Source: Streptomyces sp. NK08204
GTDB lineage: Bacteria > Actinomycetota > Actinomycetes > Streptomycetales > Streptomycetaceae
Length of the DNA stretch: 64,000 bases
Assembly: GCF_020400585.1 (NCBI RefSeq)
Contig: NZ_JAINVF010000005.1
Coordinates: 62,001-126,000, forward strand
Direction: 5' to 3'
In this document: positions 17,013-24,197 of the stretch, piece after piece
Layout of the letters: the number at the start of each line of letters is the position of its first letter
Numbering within the stretch: the stretch's first letter is position 1
Notes under the pieces: generated by a model
Database searches by the model: none
What the model was told of the DNA's origin: nothing
What the model saw: only the letters and a program-made list of their open reading frames with translations
Program-made: the position numbers and the translations under genes

Positions 17013-17292
17013 GGCACCTTCGTTTCGGGGACGCGGCGGGGAACCCAGGCGTGCGTGGCACCCGCGCTCCGAAGACCCAGCGCCCTCTGCCTCGTGCGAG
17101 AACCCTAACTCCGCCGGGCACACAGATGTGGCCTCGCCGTGACAGATTTCCGCGTGTGGCCACGCCGGCGCCGCTACGCCCTCGCCCACCACCGGCAAAG
17201 TACCGGCCTCCGCATGCCCGCCTCCCTGCGTCCTCCCTGCGTTCTCCCTGCGTCCAACGGCCGCTGTCAGTGGCCTCGGCTAGCTTCCGGCC

Positions 17293-17793
17293 ATGAGCAT
17301 GATCGGTGAGTACCTGCGGGTGACGGCTGCTGAGCTCGACCGGGCGATCCAGGACCCCGAATGGGCTCTGGCCTTCGCCGAAGAGGTCCAGGACGCCGAG
17401 GAGGAGACGGAGCCTGGGCCCGCGGAAGCGCGCCACTTCAGTACGTACAAGACCTGGGACATGCTCCGCTTCCTGCTGGCCCGCGCCGAGTTCCCCGTGA
17501 ACGTGGTCCACGGTGAGGAGGCGTTCGCCGAGGACGAGGACTGGGGCTACGGGCCCCCGCGGTACGTGCGGCCCGAGCGGGTCCGGCTCGCGGCGGAAGT
17601 CCTGCGGGCCACCAGCTATGGCCAGCTCGTCAGCGGCGTGGATCCGGCTGAACTGACCAGCGCCGAGGTCTATCCCCTCGGATGGAGTGACGTCGGCGCC
17701 CTGGAGTGCGGGCGGCCCTGGTACGACGGCCTCACAGAGTTCTTCGAGGCTGCCGCCAGGGCGGACGACGCGATGCTCGTCTGGCTCGGCTGA
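17293..17793 (+). CDS. DUF1877 (YfbM-like) family protein
   Basis: 166 residues, typical length. The signature is the N-terminal MSMIGEYLRVT, the central TYKTWDMLRFLL and VVHGEEAF segments, and the C-terminal region YDGLTEFFEAAARADDAMLVWL. Cytoplasmic, function unknown. The ATG lies 6 nt after a TAGCTT box, so the mRNA is probably leaderless; three 11-bp direct repeats precede it (17221-17253). Confidence 0.88.
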   Translation: MSMIGEYLRVTAAELDRAIQDPEWALAFAEEVQDAEEETEPGPAEARHFSTYKTWDMLRFLLARAEFPVNVVHGEEAFAEDEDWGYGPPRYVRPERVRLAAEVLRATSYGQLVSGVDPAELTSAEVYPLGWSDVGALECGRPWYDGLTEFFEAAARADDAMLVWLG

Positions 17794-17910
17794 CGCGCTT
17801 CACGCCGCTGTCCCGTCCCGCCCGGCGAACCTCGCGAGTTCCGCGGGCAGTTGCCCGCCTCGGCCCTGCCCGCCCCCGAGCCCCTGACACCCCCGCGCTG
17901 GAATCGACGC

Positions 17911-17954
17911 TCCCGGTCCGCCCCCCGTCACGGCGCAGGGGGGGCGGACCGGGA
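17911..17954. terminator. Bidirectional terminator
   Basis: Perfect 16-bp stem (17911-17926 with 17939-17954) and a 12-nt loop between the convergent DUF1877 and DUF6445 genes. Confidence 0.8.
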
Positions 17955-18028
17955 GGTGAACACGGCGGGTTTCAGCCGCACGGGTCAGCCGGACCCCTTG
18001 TGCGGCCCGCCATGCCAAGCACGCGTCA

Positions 18029-18715
18029 TCAGGCCATCCAGAAGAAGACGGCCGTCATGCGCTTCTCCTCCAGCGACTTGCCGAAGTAACCGGTGGCGCT
18101 GTGCACGAGGTTGGCGTTGTAGAGGAGCAGCCGGTTGTACTTGTGCGGGACACGGACGTCCTCCTCGAAGGCGTCCGGGGCGACGAAGCGGGTACCGAGG
18201 GCCTCGACGAGGTTGTTGTGCGGGGCCTGCACGACGTTGCCGCCGAGCCGGCCGCCGGGCAGGGACTGGCGGTAGAAGCTCGTGCCGCAGTCCTTGGGCA
18301 CGTGCGGGTTCAGGTACAGCACGGCCGCGTACCGGCACAGCGCGCGGGAGTCGGTGTGCGGGCGCGGCTCGCACTCGCCCTCGCCGACCACCTGGACACA
18401 GTTGTGGTTGAGGGTGCCGCCGCCGGGCGCCTGCTGCACCCACAGGTCCTTCGCCCCGGTCGCCTTCTTCACCAGGCGCTCGATCTGGGCGAGTTCAGCG
18501 GGCTCCAGCCCCGGCATGGCGCGCAGTCCCGGCCAGGTCTCGGAGGTGTACGGATACCCCTCCACCCAGTCGTCCTTGGCCAGGCAGCGCTCCCGGACGG
18601 CGTCGATGTCCGGCAGGGCGTCGTCCAGCACCCAGTAGTCGCGGCCCTTGGTGGGCTTGCGGTACGGCAGGACGGGCAGTGCTGCGGGAACCCTGGCGGG
18701 CGGCGTGGGGGACAT
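18029..18715 (-). CDS. DUF6445-like protein, 2-oxoglutarate/Fe(II) dioxygenase fold
   Basis: 228 residues. The Fe(II) ligand set of the prolyl-hydroxylase-like dioxygenases is visible: His120-x-Asp122 (RPHTDSRALCRYAAVLYLN) and His205 (NANLVHSATGYFG), with Arg219 placed to hold 2-oxoglutarate. A Gly-rich GGTLNHNCVQVVGEGE loop precedes it. Likely hydroxylates a small molecule or protein side chain; substrate unknown. The ATG lies 6 nt after a TAGATT box (18722-18727), so it is probably leaderless. A perfect 8-bp inverted repeat sits just upstream at 18743-18766. Confidence 0.8.
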   Translation of the reverse strand: MSPTPPARVPAALPVLPYRKPTKGRDYWVLDDALPDIDAVRERCLAKDDWVEGYPYTSETWPGLRAMPGLEPAELAQIERLVKKATGAKDLWVQQAPGGGTLNHNCVQVVGEGECEPRPHTDSRALCRYAAVLYLNPHVPKDCGTSFYRQSLPGGRLGGNVVQAPHNNLVEALGTRFVAPDAFEEDVRVPHKYNRLLLYNANLVHSATGYFGKSLEEKRMTAVFFWMA

Positions 18716-18742
18716 GCGGCGAATCTAGGACCGGATTTCCCC

Positions 18743-18766
18743 TTGACTCTCCCGTGGAAGAGTCAA
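18743..18766. promoter_or_regulatory. Perfect inverted repeat, candidate operator
   Basis: TTGACTCT-N8-AGAGTCAA in the divergent region between the DUF6445 and DUF4142 genes. One arm overlaps the expected -35 position of the DUF6445 promoter. Size and symmetry fit a dimeric repressor; identity unknown. Confidence 0.65.
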
Positions 18767-18940
18767 TGTTTGTCCAGCCGGAGCCGAAGTTTTCCCCATG
18801 AATGTCGAGTTTTCGTCAACGTACGCCGAGGAGATGGGCAATTCTTTGCCCGCGTCCCTGATACGCGTCGCCATCGGATCCGTACTGCTCTGCGTCCGAC
18901 ACCGCCCGTGGGGCGGAACCCCGACCGGGCAGGAGGCACG

Positions 18941-19735
18941 GTGCGCACGGTGCGCTTTTCGCGGAACGCGACGGGAACGCTCTTTGTGGGCGGCGCGTTG
19001 GCCCTCACTCTCACGGCGCTCGCCTACCCGGCCGTGCTCGGGCTGAACACCGTCACCACCTCCCAGTCGCGCGTCATCGCCGACACCCGCTGGGGCCCGC
19101 TCACGGAGGGCGACCGGGACTTCGTGGTGAAGGTGCGCGCGGCCGGCCTGTGGGAGTACCCGGTCGGGCAGATGGGCCTGCGGCAGGGCACCAGCAAGGC
19201 GGTGATCACGGCCAGCCGTCACCTGGTCGACGGACACGCGGCCCTGGACGCCACCTGCCGCAAGATAGCCCCCCTGCTGAACATCACCCTCCCCAACCAG
19301 CCGAGCCCACAGCAGCAGGGCTTCGTCAGGACGCTCGCGTCGGACAGCGGCAAGAAGTTCGACACCGACTTCGCCAACATCCTGCGGATGACGCACGGCT
19401 CGATCTTCAACACCATCGCGAAGATCCGCTCCACCACGAAGAACTCCCTCGTCCGTGCCCTCGCGGACCAGGCCAACGACACGGTGCTGGACCACATGGA
19501 GGTCATGGAGAAGACCGGTCTGGTCGACTTCGACCAGACCCTCTTCCAGCAGACCACCCCGCCCAAGCTCCCGTCCTCCGACCTGACCCCGCCGCCCCCG
19601 GCCCCCGGCCAGCCCCAGGTGGTCCTCACCCCGCCCCCGAACCCGACGTCGACCCCGGTGGACCTGAGCGCCCTCACCGGTGAACCCCCCACCACCACCT
19701 CACCCGGCCCGGCCCCGACCCCGACCGTCGGCTAG
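18941..19735 (+). CDS. DUF4142 domain protein, exported
   Basis: 264 residues. An N-terminal membrane/signal segment (about 12-33) is followed by a DUF4142 helical bundle (about 48-195: DRDFVVKVRAAGLWEYPVGQMG ... ASRHLVDGHAALDA ... NDTVLDHMEVMEKTGL), a ferritin-like four-helix arrangement. The last 60 residues are Pro/Thr-rich and disordered, suited to spanning the cell wall. GTG 18941 follows AGGAGG by 4 nt; GTG 18950 is an alternative. Function of the family is unknown; exported helical bundles of this type are often stress-linked. Confidence 0.88.
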   Translation: MRTVRFSRNATGTLFVGGALALTLTALAYPAVLGLNTVTTSQSRVIADTRWGPLTEGDRDFVVKVRAAGLWEYPVGQMGLRQGTSKAVITASRHLVDGHAALDATCRKIAPLLNITLPNQPSPQQQGFVRTLASDSGKKFDTDFANILRMTHGSIFNTIAKIRSTTKNSLVRALADQANDTVLDHMEVMEKTGLVDFDQTLFQQTTPPKLPSSDLTPPPPAPGQPQVVLTPPPNPTSTPVDLSALTGEPPTTTSPGPAPTPTVG

Positions 19736-19763
19736 CAGCGCCGCCGGGGAACTCGTCGCCGTG

Positions 19764-20114
19764 TCAGCTCCGGCAGTGGTCCAGCAGCCCGCGTACGTCG
19801 GCGTCCACCACCCGGTACCTGACCACCCGCCCGTCCTTGTCCCCCGCCACGACCCCCGCCGCGCGCAACAGCCGCAGGGCCTGGGAGACGGCGGGGTCGT
19901 TCATGCCCGTCGCGATGGCCAGGTCGGAGACGGCCAGGGGGCCGGTGTGGTGCAGGGCGAGGAGGAGGGACAGGCGGTTGGGGTCGGAGAGGAGGGCGAA
20001 GCGGTCGGCCCAGGCGCGCACCTGGCCCGGCTCGCCGAGTGCGGCGATGGCGTCGCACACCCGGTGGCCGTCGATGGTGCGCCGGTCGGCGCGGTCGGGT
20101 GGCACGAGATGCAT
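19764..20114 (-). CDS. ArsR/SmtB-family metal-sensor regulator
   Basis: 116 residues with the ArsR winged helix: RFALLSDPNRLSLLLALHHTGPLAVSDLAIATGMNDPAVSQALRLLRAAGVV. The C-terminal helix reads DADVRGLLDHCRS; the Asp, His and Cys there sit where NmtR- and KmtR-type nickel/cobalt sensors put ligands on helix 5. An N-terminal HRVC segment could add more. The start at 20114 is favoured by GAGG 8-9 nt upstream; GTG 20135 is possible. Divergent from a nickel/cobalt permease, with a 24-bp palindrome just upstream of its start. Metal-responsive repression of itself, and perhaps of the permease, is the likely role. Confidence 0.85.
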   Translation of the reverse strand: MHLVPPDRADRRTIDGHRVCDAIAALGEPGQVRAWADRFALLSDPNRLSLLLALHHTGPLAVSDLAIATGMNDPAVSQALRLLRAAGVVAGDKDGRVVRYRVVDADVRGLLDHCRS

Positions 20115-20148
20115 GCCGTCATCCTCGCAGGCCACTATGTGATCTTGG

Positions 20149-20172
20149 ATACCTGCACGCCTGTGCAGCTAT
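20149..20172. promoter_or_regulatory. Candidate ArsR operator
   Basis: Interrupted palindrome ATA-c-CTGCAC-gcct-GTGCAG-c-TAT, 35 nt upstream of the ArsR start and before the cobalamin riboswitch of the divergent permease. Symmetry and size fit a SmtB-type dimer site. Confidence 0.6.
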
Positions 20173-20205
20173 GCGGGCAACGTTGCGTACGCCTACGGTG
20201 GGCGG

Positions 20206-20370
20206 GCCGTGGTGCTCGGGAAGTCGATGCGATGTCGACGCGGCCCTCGCCACTGTGATCGGGGAGTTCCCGTTCCGTCCGGCAGCCGCCGGGCCACTGG
20301 TCGCTCGTACGCGACCGGGAAGGCAGGAACGGCGGACGCACGACCCGTAAGCCAGGAGACCGGCCACGGC
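20206..20370 (+). promoter_or_regulatory. Cobalamin (B12) riboswitch
   Basis: All core elements are present in order. P1 is formed by GCCGTGG (20206-20212) pairing with CCACGGC (20364-20370). Then come GGTGCTCGGGAAGTC, the conserved CGCCACTGTGATCGGGGAG segment, CGGGAAGGC, and a full B12 box AAGCCAGGAGACCGGCC (20349-20365). It lies in the 5' leader of the nickel/cobalt permease. Bound adenosylcobalamin should switch off the transporter, marking it as mainly a cobalt importer. The 32 nt between P1 and the start is probably the expression platform. Confidence 0.93.
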
Positions 20371-20402
20371 ATCTCACGAAGTGATCCACGAGGTGCTGGA
20401 GC

Positions 20403-21548
20403 GTGAACCGGATGACCCTGCCCGACCCTGCCCGGACAACCCCGACACCCCGGACGACACCCGCGGCCGGTAGGGACTTCACCTGGCGGCGCGAGGACAC
20501 CCTCCGCACGGCGGGGCTCATGGCGGTGATCGCCGCGCTGCACGTCGTCGCGTTCGGTGTGCTGTACCTGATCGTCGCCCCGCAGCACTACCAGGTCGGC
20601 AACGACGTCTTCGGCGTCGGACTCGGGGTGACCGCGTACACGCTCGGTATGCGGCACGCCTTCGACGCCGACCACATCGCCGCGATCGACAACACCACCC
20701 GCAAGCTGATGGCCGACGGCAAGCGGCCGGTGTCGGTGGGCTTCTGGTTCGCGCTCGGGCACTCCAGCGTGGTGGTGGTGCTGGCGCTGCTGATCGCCGG
20801 CGGCACCCAGCTCGCCGACCGGGTCACCAGCGAGAACTCCCGCACCCACCAGGTGCTCGGCTTCCTCGGTACGACGGTCTCGGGGACGTTCCTCTATCTC
20901 ATCGCCGCCCTCAACCTGGTCGCGCTCGCCGGCATCCTGCGCGTCTTCAAGGCGATGCGGGCGGGTACGTACGACGAGCAGGAGCTCGAACGGCACCTGG
21001 ATTCCCGGGGGTTCATGAACCGGATCCTCGGTCGGCTGACCAGGTCCATCACCCGGCCGGGCCAGATGTACCCGCTCGGCTTCCTCTTCGGTCTCGGCTT
21101 CGACACGGCCACCGAGGTCACCCTGATGGTGATGGCGGGCTCGGGAGCGGCGGCCGGGGTGCCCTGGTACGCGGTCATGTGCCTGCCGCTGCTGTTCGCG
21201 GCCGGGATGAGCCTGTTCGACACGCTCGACGGCACGTTCATGAACTTCGCCTACCACTGGGCGTTCTCCAACCCCGTCCGCAAGGTGTTCTACAACCTCA
21301 CCATCACCGGCCTGTCCATCGCCGTCGCCTTCGTCATCGGCACGATCGAACTGGTCGGTGTCCTGCACGACAAGCTCGGCCTCGACGACGCCGTCAGCGA
21401 CTGGATCGCGGGCCTGAACCTGGACAGCGTCGGCTACATCATCGTCGGGCTGTTCGTGGTGGTGTGGGCGGCGGCCCTCGGATACTGGCGGTTCGCCAGG
21501 GTGGAGGAGCGGTGGACGGCGCGGGTGCCGGCCGCCGGCTCCGACTGA
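20403..21548 (+). CDS. Nickel/cobalt transporter, NiCoT (HoxN/NixA) family
   Basis: 381 residues, about 8 membrane helices. Signature motif RHAFDADHIAAID (H-x4-DH, helix 2) plus LGFDTATE and FAAGMSLFDTLDGTFM, all diagnostic of NiCoT secondary importers. A cobalamin riboswitch in the leader indicates cobalt supply for B12. GTG 20403 with GAGGTG 7 nt upstream is given; ATG 20412 with GGAG 10 nt upstream is equally possible. The divergent ArsR gene may add metal-dependent control. Confidence 0.95.
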   Translation: MNRMTLPDPARTTPTPRTTPAAGRDFTWRREDTLRTAGLMAVIAALHVVAFGVLYLIVAPQHYQVGNDVFGVGLGVTAYTLGMRHAFDADHIAAIDNTTRKLMADGKRPVSVGFWFALGHSSVVVVLALLIAGGTQLADRVTSENSRTHQVLGFLGTTVSGTFLYLIAALNLVALAGILRVFKAMRAGTYDEQELERHLDSRGFMNRILGRLTRSITRPGQMYPLGFLFGLGFDTATEVTLMVMAGSGAAAGVPWYAVMCLPLLFAAGMSLFDTLDGTFMNFAYHWAFSNPVRKVFYNLTITGLSIAVAFVIGTIELVGVLHDKLGLDDAVSDWIAGLNLDSVGYIIVGLFVVVWAAALGYWRFARVEERWTARVPAAGSD

Positions 21549-21576
21549 TCCGGCTCGGGCCGGCGCCCCCGGGCGT

Positions 21577-22542
21577 CTAGGACCGCTCCACCGCCCCCAG
21601 GTACAGCTTCACGAAGCGGTCCACGTCGACGTCCAGCGCCACGTCCACCAGGGCCTGTTCGCGGGCGCCCCCGTGGACCTCGGACTCGCCGGGGCGGGGG
21701 CGGCGGTCGACGATCGTCTGGCCCCGGGCCGGGCCAGGGGCCAGGGAGACCTCCACCGGCAGGAGGCGGGTGGTGAGGCCCTGCGGGTCGGCGACCGCGC
21801 ACACCGCGCCCGCGTCGCCGAGCCCGCCCGCCGGGTCGTCGCCGTCGGGGTCGGGCGCCGAGGGACGGTGGGCGAGCAGCTCGCCGGCCAGCCGGGTGCC
21901 GGGCTCGGTGCTCGCCCGCAGCCGCCGCACCACCTCGCCCGGTACGACGACCCGGGTGAAGACGTCGAGGCCGTACATGGTGATCGGCACCCCCGCCGTG
22001 AGCAGGATCGCTGCCGCCTCCGGGTCGTGCCAGACGTTGAACTCGGCGACGGCCGTGGCGTTTCCGGTGGCGACCGCCCCGCCCATGAACACGATCCGCT
22101 CGATGTTCCGGGTCACGTCCGGGTGGGTGCGCAGGAGGAGGGCGATGTTCGTCAGGGGCGCCGTGGGGATGAGGGTGACCGGGCGGGGGGCGGCCAGGAT
22201 CTCGCGGTGCAGGAGGGTGACGGCGTCCACGTCGGCGGGGGCCCGCTCCGGCGCGGGCAGGCCAAGGTCGCCCATGCCGTCCTCGCCGTGCACATGCCGG
22301 GCCGGGCGGCCCGGCTCGATGAGCGGGCGTCCGGCGCCGCGCGCCACCGGGATGGCGGGGGCGCCCGCCTGTTCCAGCACGGTCAGGGTGTTGCGGACCA
22401 CCCCGTCGACGTCCGTGTTCCCGGCCACACAGGTCACCGCCCTGAGATCCAGGCCCGGGTGGCGTACGGCGAACAGCAGGGCCAGGGCGTCGTCGACGCC
22501 GGTGTCGCAGTCGATGATCACGGGGATGGGCTGACCGGTCAC
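21577..22542 (-). CDS. Nucleoside hydrolase (IUNH family)
   Basis: 321 residues. The N-terminal calcium-binding motif DCDTGVDDAL (residues 11-19) and the FNVWHDPEAA segment with its conserved Asp are diagnostic for inosine/uridine-preferring N-ribohydrolases, which split ribonucleosides into base and ribose for salvage. GTG start with GAAGGAA 7 nt upstream. The C-terminal 60 residues are less conserved but of normal length. It lies 35 bp downstream of the threonyl-tRNA synthetase on the same strand and could be in its transcription unit. Confidence 0.92.
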   Translation of the reverse strand: MTGQPIPVIIDCDTGVDDALALLFAVRHPGLDLRAVTCVAGNTDVDGVVRNTLTVLEQAGAPAIPVARGAGRPLIEPGRPARHVHGEDGMGDLGLPAPERAPADVDAVTLLHREILAAPRPVTLIPTAPLTNIALLLRTHPDVTRNIERIVFMGGAVATGNATAVAEFNVWHDPEAAAILLTAGVPITMYGLDVFTRVVVPGEVVRRLRASTEPGTRLAGELLAHRPSAPDPDGDDPAGGLGDAGAVCAVADPQGLTTRLLPVEVSLAPGPARGQTIVDRRPRPGESEVHGGAREQALVDVALDVDVDRFVKLYLGAVERS

Positions 22543-22577
22543 GGCGGGTTCCTTCCGTCGTGCCGAATCTAGATCAC

Positions 22578-23852
22578 TCACGGGTGTGCGTCCCACAGTC
22601 CGGTGCCGCGTGCCGCGACCCGGGCGGCGATCCTGCGCAGCAGCTCGGCCACCGGCAGTTCGCCCGGCCGGTGGCCGTCGCGCAGGCGTACGGCCGCGAG
22701 GCCCGCGGTGGCCTCCCGCTCGCCGATCACCGCCTGGTACGGCACCAGGCGCGCCGCGCGGATCCTGGCGCCGAGGGTGCCCTGCCCGGGGCCGGCGAGC
22801 TCGGCCCGCAGGCCCAGCACGCGGGCCTCGCGCACCACCGCCGCAGCCCGTTCCACCTGCCCCTCGCCCACCGGCAGCACCGCCAGCTGCACAGGTGCCA
22901 GCCAGGCCGGGAAGGCGCCGCCATGAGCCTCGATGAGATGGGCGACGGCCCGCTCGACGCTGCCGATGATGCTTCGGTGCACCATCACCGGGCGGTGCCT
23001 GGCGCCGTCGGCGCCGATGTAGTGCAGATCGAAGCGGGCGGGCTGGTGGAAGTCGATCTGTACGGTGGACAGGGTCGCCTCGCGGCCCGCCGGGTCGGCG
23101 ATCTGGACATCGATCTTGGGGCCGTAGAAGGCTGCCTCGCCCGCCGCCTCCTCGTACGCGACGCCCGCCCCCGCCAGCGCCTCCTTCAGCAGCGCGGTGG
23201 CCCGCCGCCACAGGGCCGGGTCGGCAACGTACTTACCGCCCTCGCCGGGCAGCGAGAGGCGGTGGCGTACGGCGCGGATGCCGAGGTCGGCATAGGCGCG
23301 GGCGATCAGCTCCAGGGCGCCGCGGGCCTCCTCGACGGCCTGCTCCGGGGTGCAGAAGATGTGCGCGTCGTTGAGCTGGATGGCCCGTACCCGGGTCAGG
23401 CCGCCGAGGACGCCGGACAGCTCTGACCGGTACATGGTTCCCAACTCGGCGATCCGCAGCGGAAGCTCGCGGTGGCTGTGGGGCCGGGAGCGGTAGATCA
23501 GCGCGTGGTGGGGGCAGAGGCTGGGCCGCAGGACGACCTCCTCGGAGCCCTCCGCGCCCGGCCGCATGGGCGGGAACATGTCGTCGCTGTAGTGGTCCCA
23601 GTGCCCGGAGATCTCGTACAGCTCGCGTTTGCCGAGCACGGGCGAGTACACGTGCCGGTACCCGGCCGCACGCTCGGCCTCCCGGACGTACTCCTCCAGG
23701 GTGTGGCGTACGACGGCCCCGTCCGGCAGCCAGTACGGCAGCCCGGCGCCGATCAGCGGGTCGGTGTCGAACAGATCCAGTTCGCGGCCGAGGCGGCGGT
23801 GGTCGGGCAGGTGGCCGGTCGGGCGGTCGTCGATCGGCAGACGCTCGTTCAC
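22578..23852 (-). CDS. thrZ: Second, editing-less threonyl-tRNA synthetase (catalytic core plus anticodon domain)
   Basis: 424 residues versus about 640 for a full ThrRS. The chain begins at the catalytic domain (LGRELDLFDTDPL) and lacks the TGS and N2 editing domains. Zinc ligands are kept: Cys113 (PSLCPHH), His164 (NDAHIF) and His292 (VHRSIIGS). Motif 2 Arg142 (MYRSELSG) and motif 3 Arg301 are also present, so it should be active. The C-terminal 100 residues form the anticodon-binding domain. GTG start with GAGGAG. A Thr-rich leader peptide and a strong terminator lie just upstream. Could be a starvation-induced or inhibitor-resistant (borrelidin/obafluorin-type) paralog. The symbol is by analogy with the B. 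subtilis second ThrRS. Confidence 0.9.
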   Translation of the reverse strand: MNERLPIDDRPTGHLPDHRRLGRELDLFDTDPLIGAGLPYWLPDGAVVRHTLEEYVREAERAAGYRHVYSPVLGKRELYEISGHWDHYSDDMFPPMRPGAEGSEEVVLRPSLCPHHALIYRSRPHSHRELPLRIAELGTMYRSELSGVLGGLTRVRAIQLNDAHIFCTPEQAVEEARGALELIARAYADLGIRAVRHRLSLPGEGGKYVADPALWRRATALLKEALAGAGVAYEEAAGEAAFYGPKIDVQIADPAGREATLSTVQIDFHQPARFDLHYIGADGARHRPVMVHRSIIGSVERAVAHLIEAHGGAFPAWLAPVQLAVLPVGEGQVERAAAVVREARVLGLRAELAGPGQGTLGARIRAARLVPYQAVIGEREATAGLAAVRLRDGHRPGELPVAELLRRIAARVAARGTGLWDAHP

Positions 23853-23910
23853 GGGGGTCTCCTCGCGTGGGCCGGGGCCGGGGCGAGGGACCGGGAAAGA
23901 CGGAGGAACG

Positions 23911-23944
23911 CCTAAGCCCCGGGGCACTCGCCCCGGGGCTTAGG
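23911..23944 (-). terminator. Attenuator terminator hairpin of the threonyl-tRNA synthetase leader
   Basis: Perfect 15-bp GC-rich stem (23911-23925 with 23930-23944), 4-nt loop, lying 12 nt after the leader-peptide stop and 58 nt before the synthetase start. The 3' flank on the minus strand is pyrimidine-rich. A terminator inside a leader is expected only if it is regulated. Confidence 0.85.
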
Positions 23945-23956
23945 ACAGGTCAGGTG

Positions 23957-24019
23957 TCAGCGCGCCGGGACGGTCTCCGGCGTCGTCGTGCTCGACACGA
24001 ACTTCTGGGCGCGCTGCAT
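23957..24019 (-). CDS. Threonine-rich leader peptide of a transcription attenuator
   Basis: 20 codons, too short for routine gene finding. Thr codons occupy positions 11, 12 and 13 (ACG ACG ACG) and 16 (ACC). The ATG lies exactly 6 nt after a TAGCGT -10 box (24026-24031), so the leader mRNA is probably leaderless. Codons 2-4 (CAGCGCGCC, 24016-24008) are perfectly complementary to GGCGCGCTG at codons 18-20 (23966-23958), enclosing the Thr codons in a loop. The peptide stop precedes a 15-bp terminator. Layout matches ribosome-mediated attenuation: stalling at Thr codons would break the 9-bp stem and allow upstream pairing with the terminator's left arm (for example UCCCGG with CCGGGG). Confidence 0.8.
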   Translation of the reverse strand: MQRAQKFVSSTTTPETVPAR

Positions 24020-24197
24020 ACGGCGACGCTAACAGGGCCCGGCCCCGCAGGCCGAGTCGTTTTTCGCGACCTCGCGCGCCCCCTCACCCGGACGGCCCCG
24101 ACCGCTGGTGAGCCCCCGGGCCCGGTGGTGCCGTGAGAGAAGGCACCACTCCCCTGAACCCGCTGAACCGGCCGTCCATCCAGGAGGGCACCCCCCG

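Noticed and set aside
23853..24040. T-box riboswitch for the ThrRS
   Set aside because: No T-box core or specifier-loop layout is visible; the leader peptide plus terminator explains the region better.
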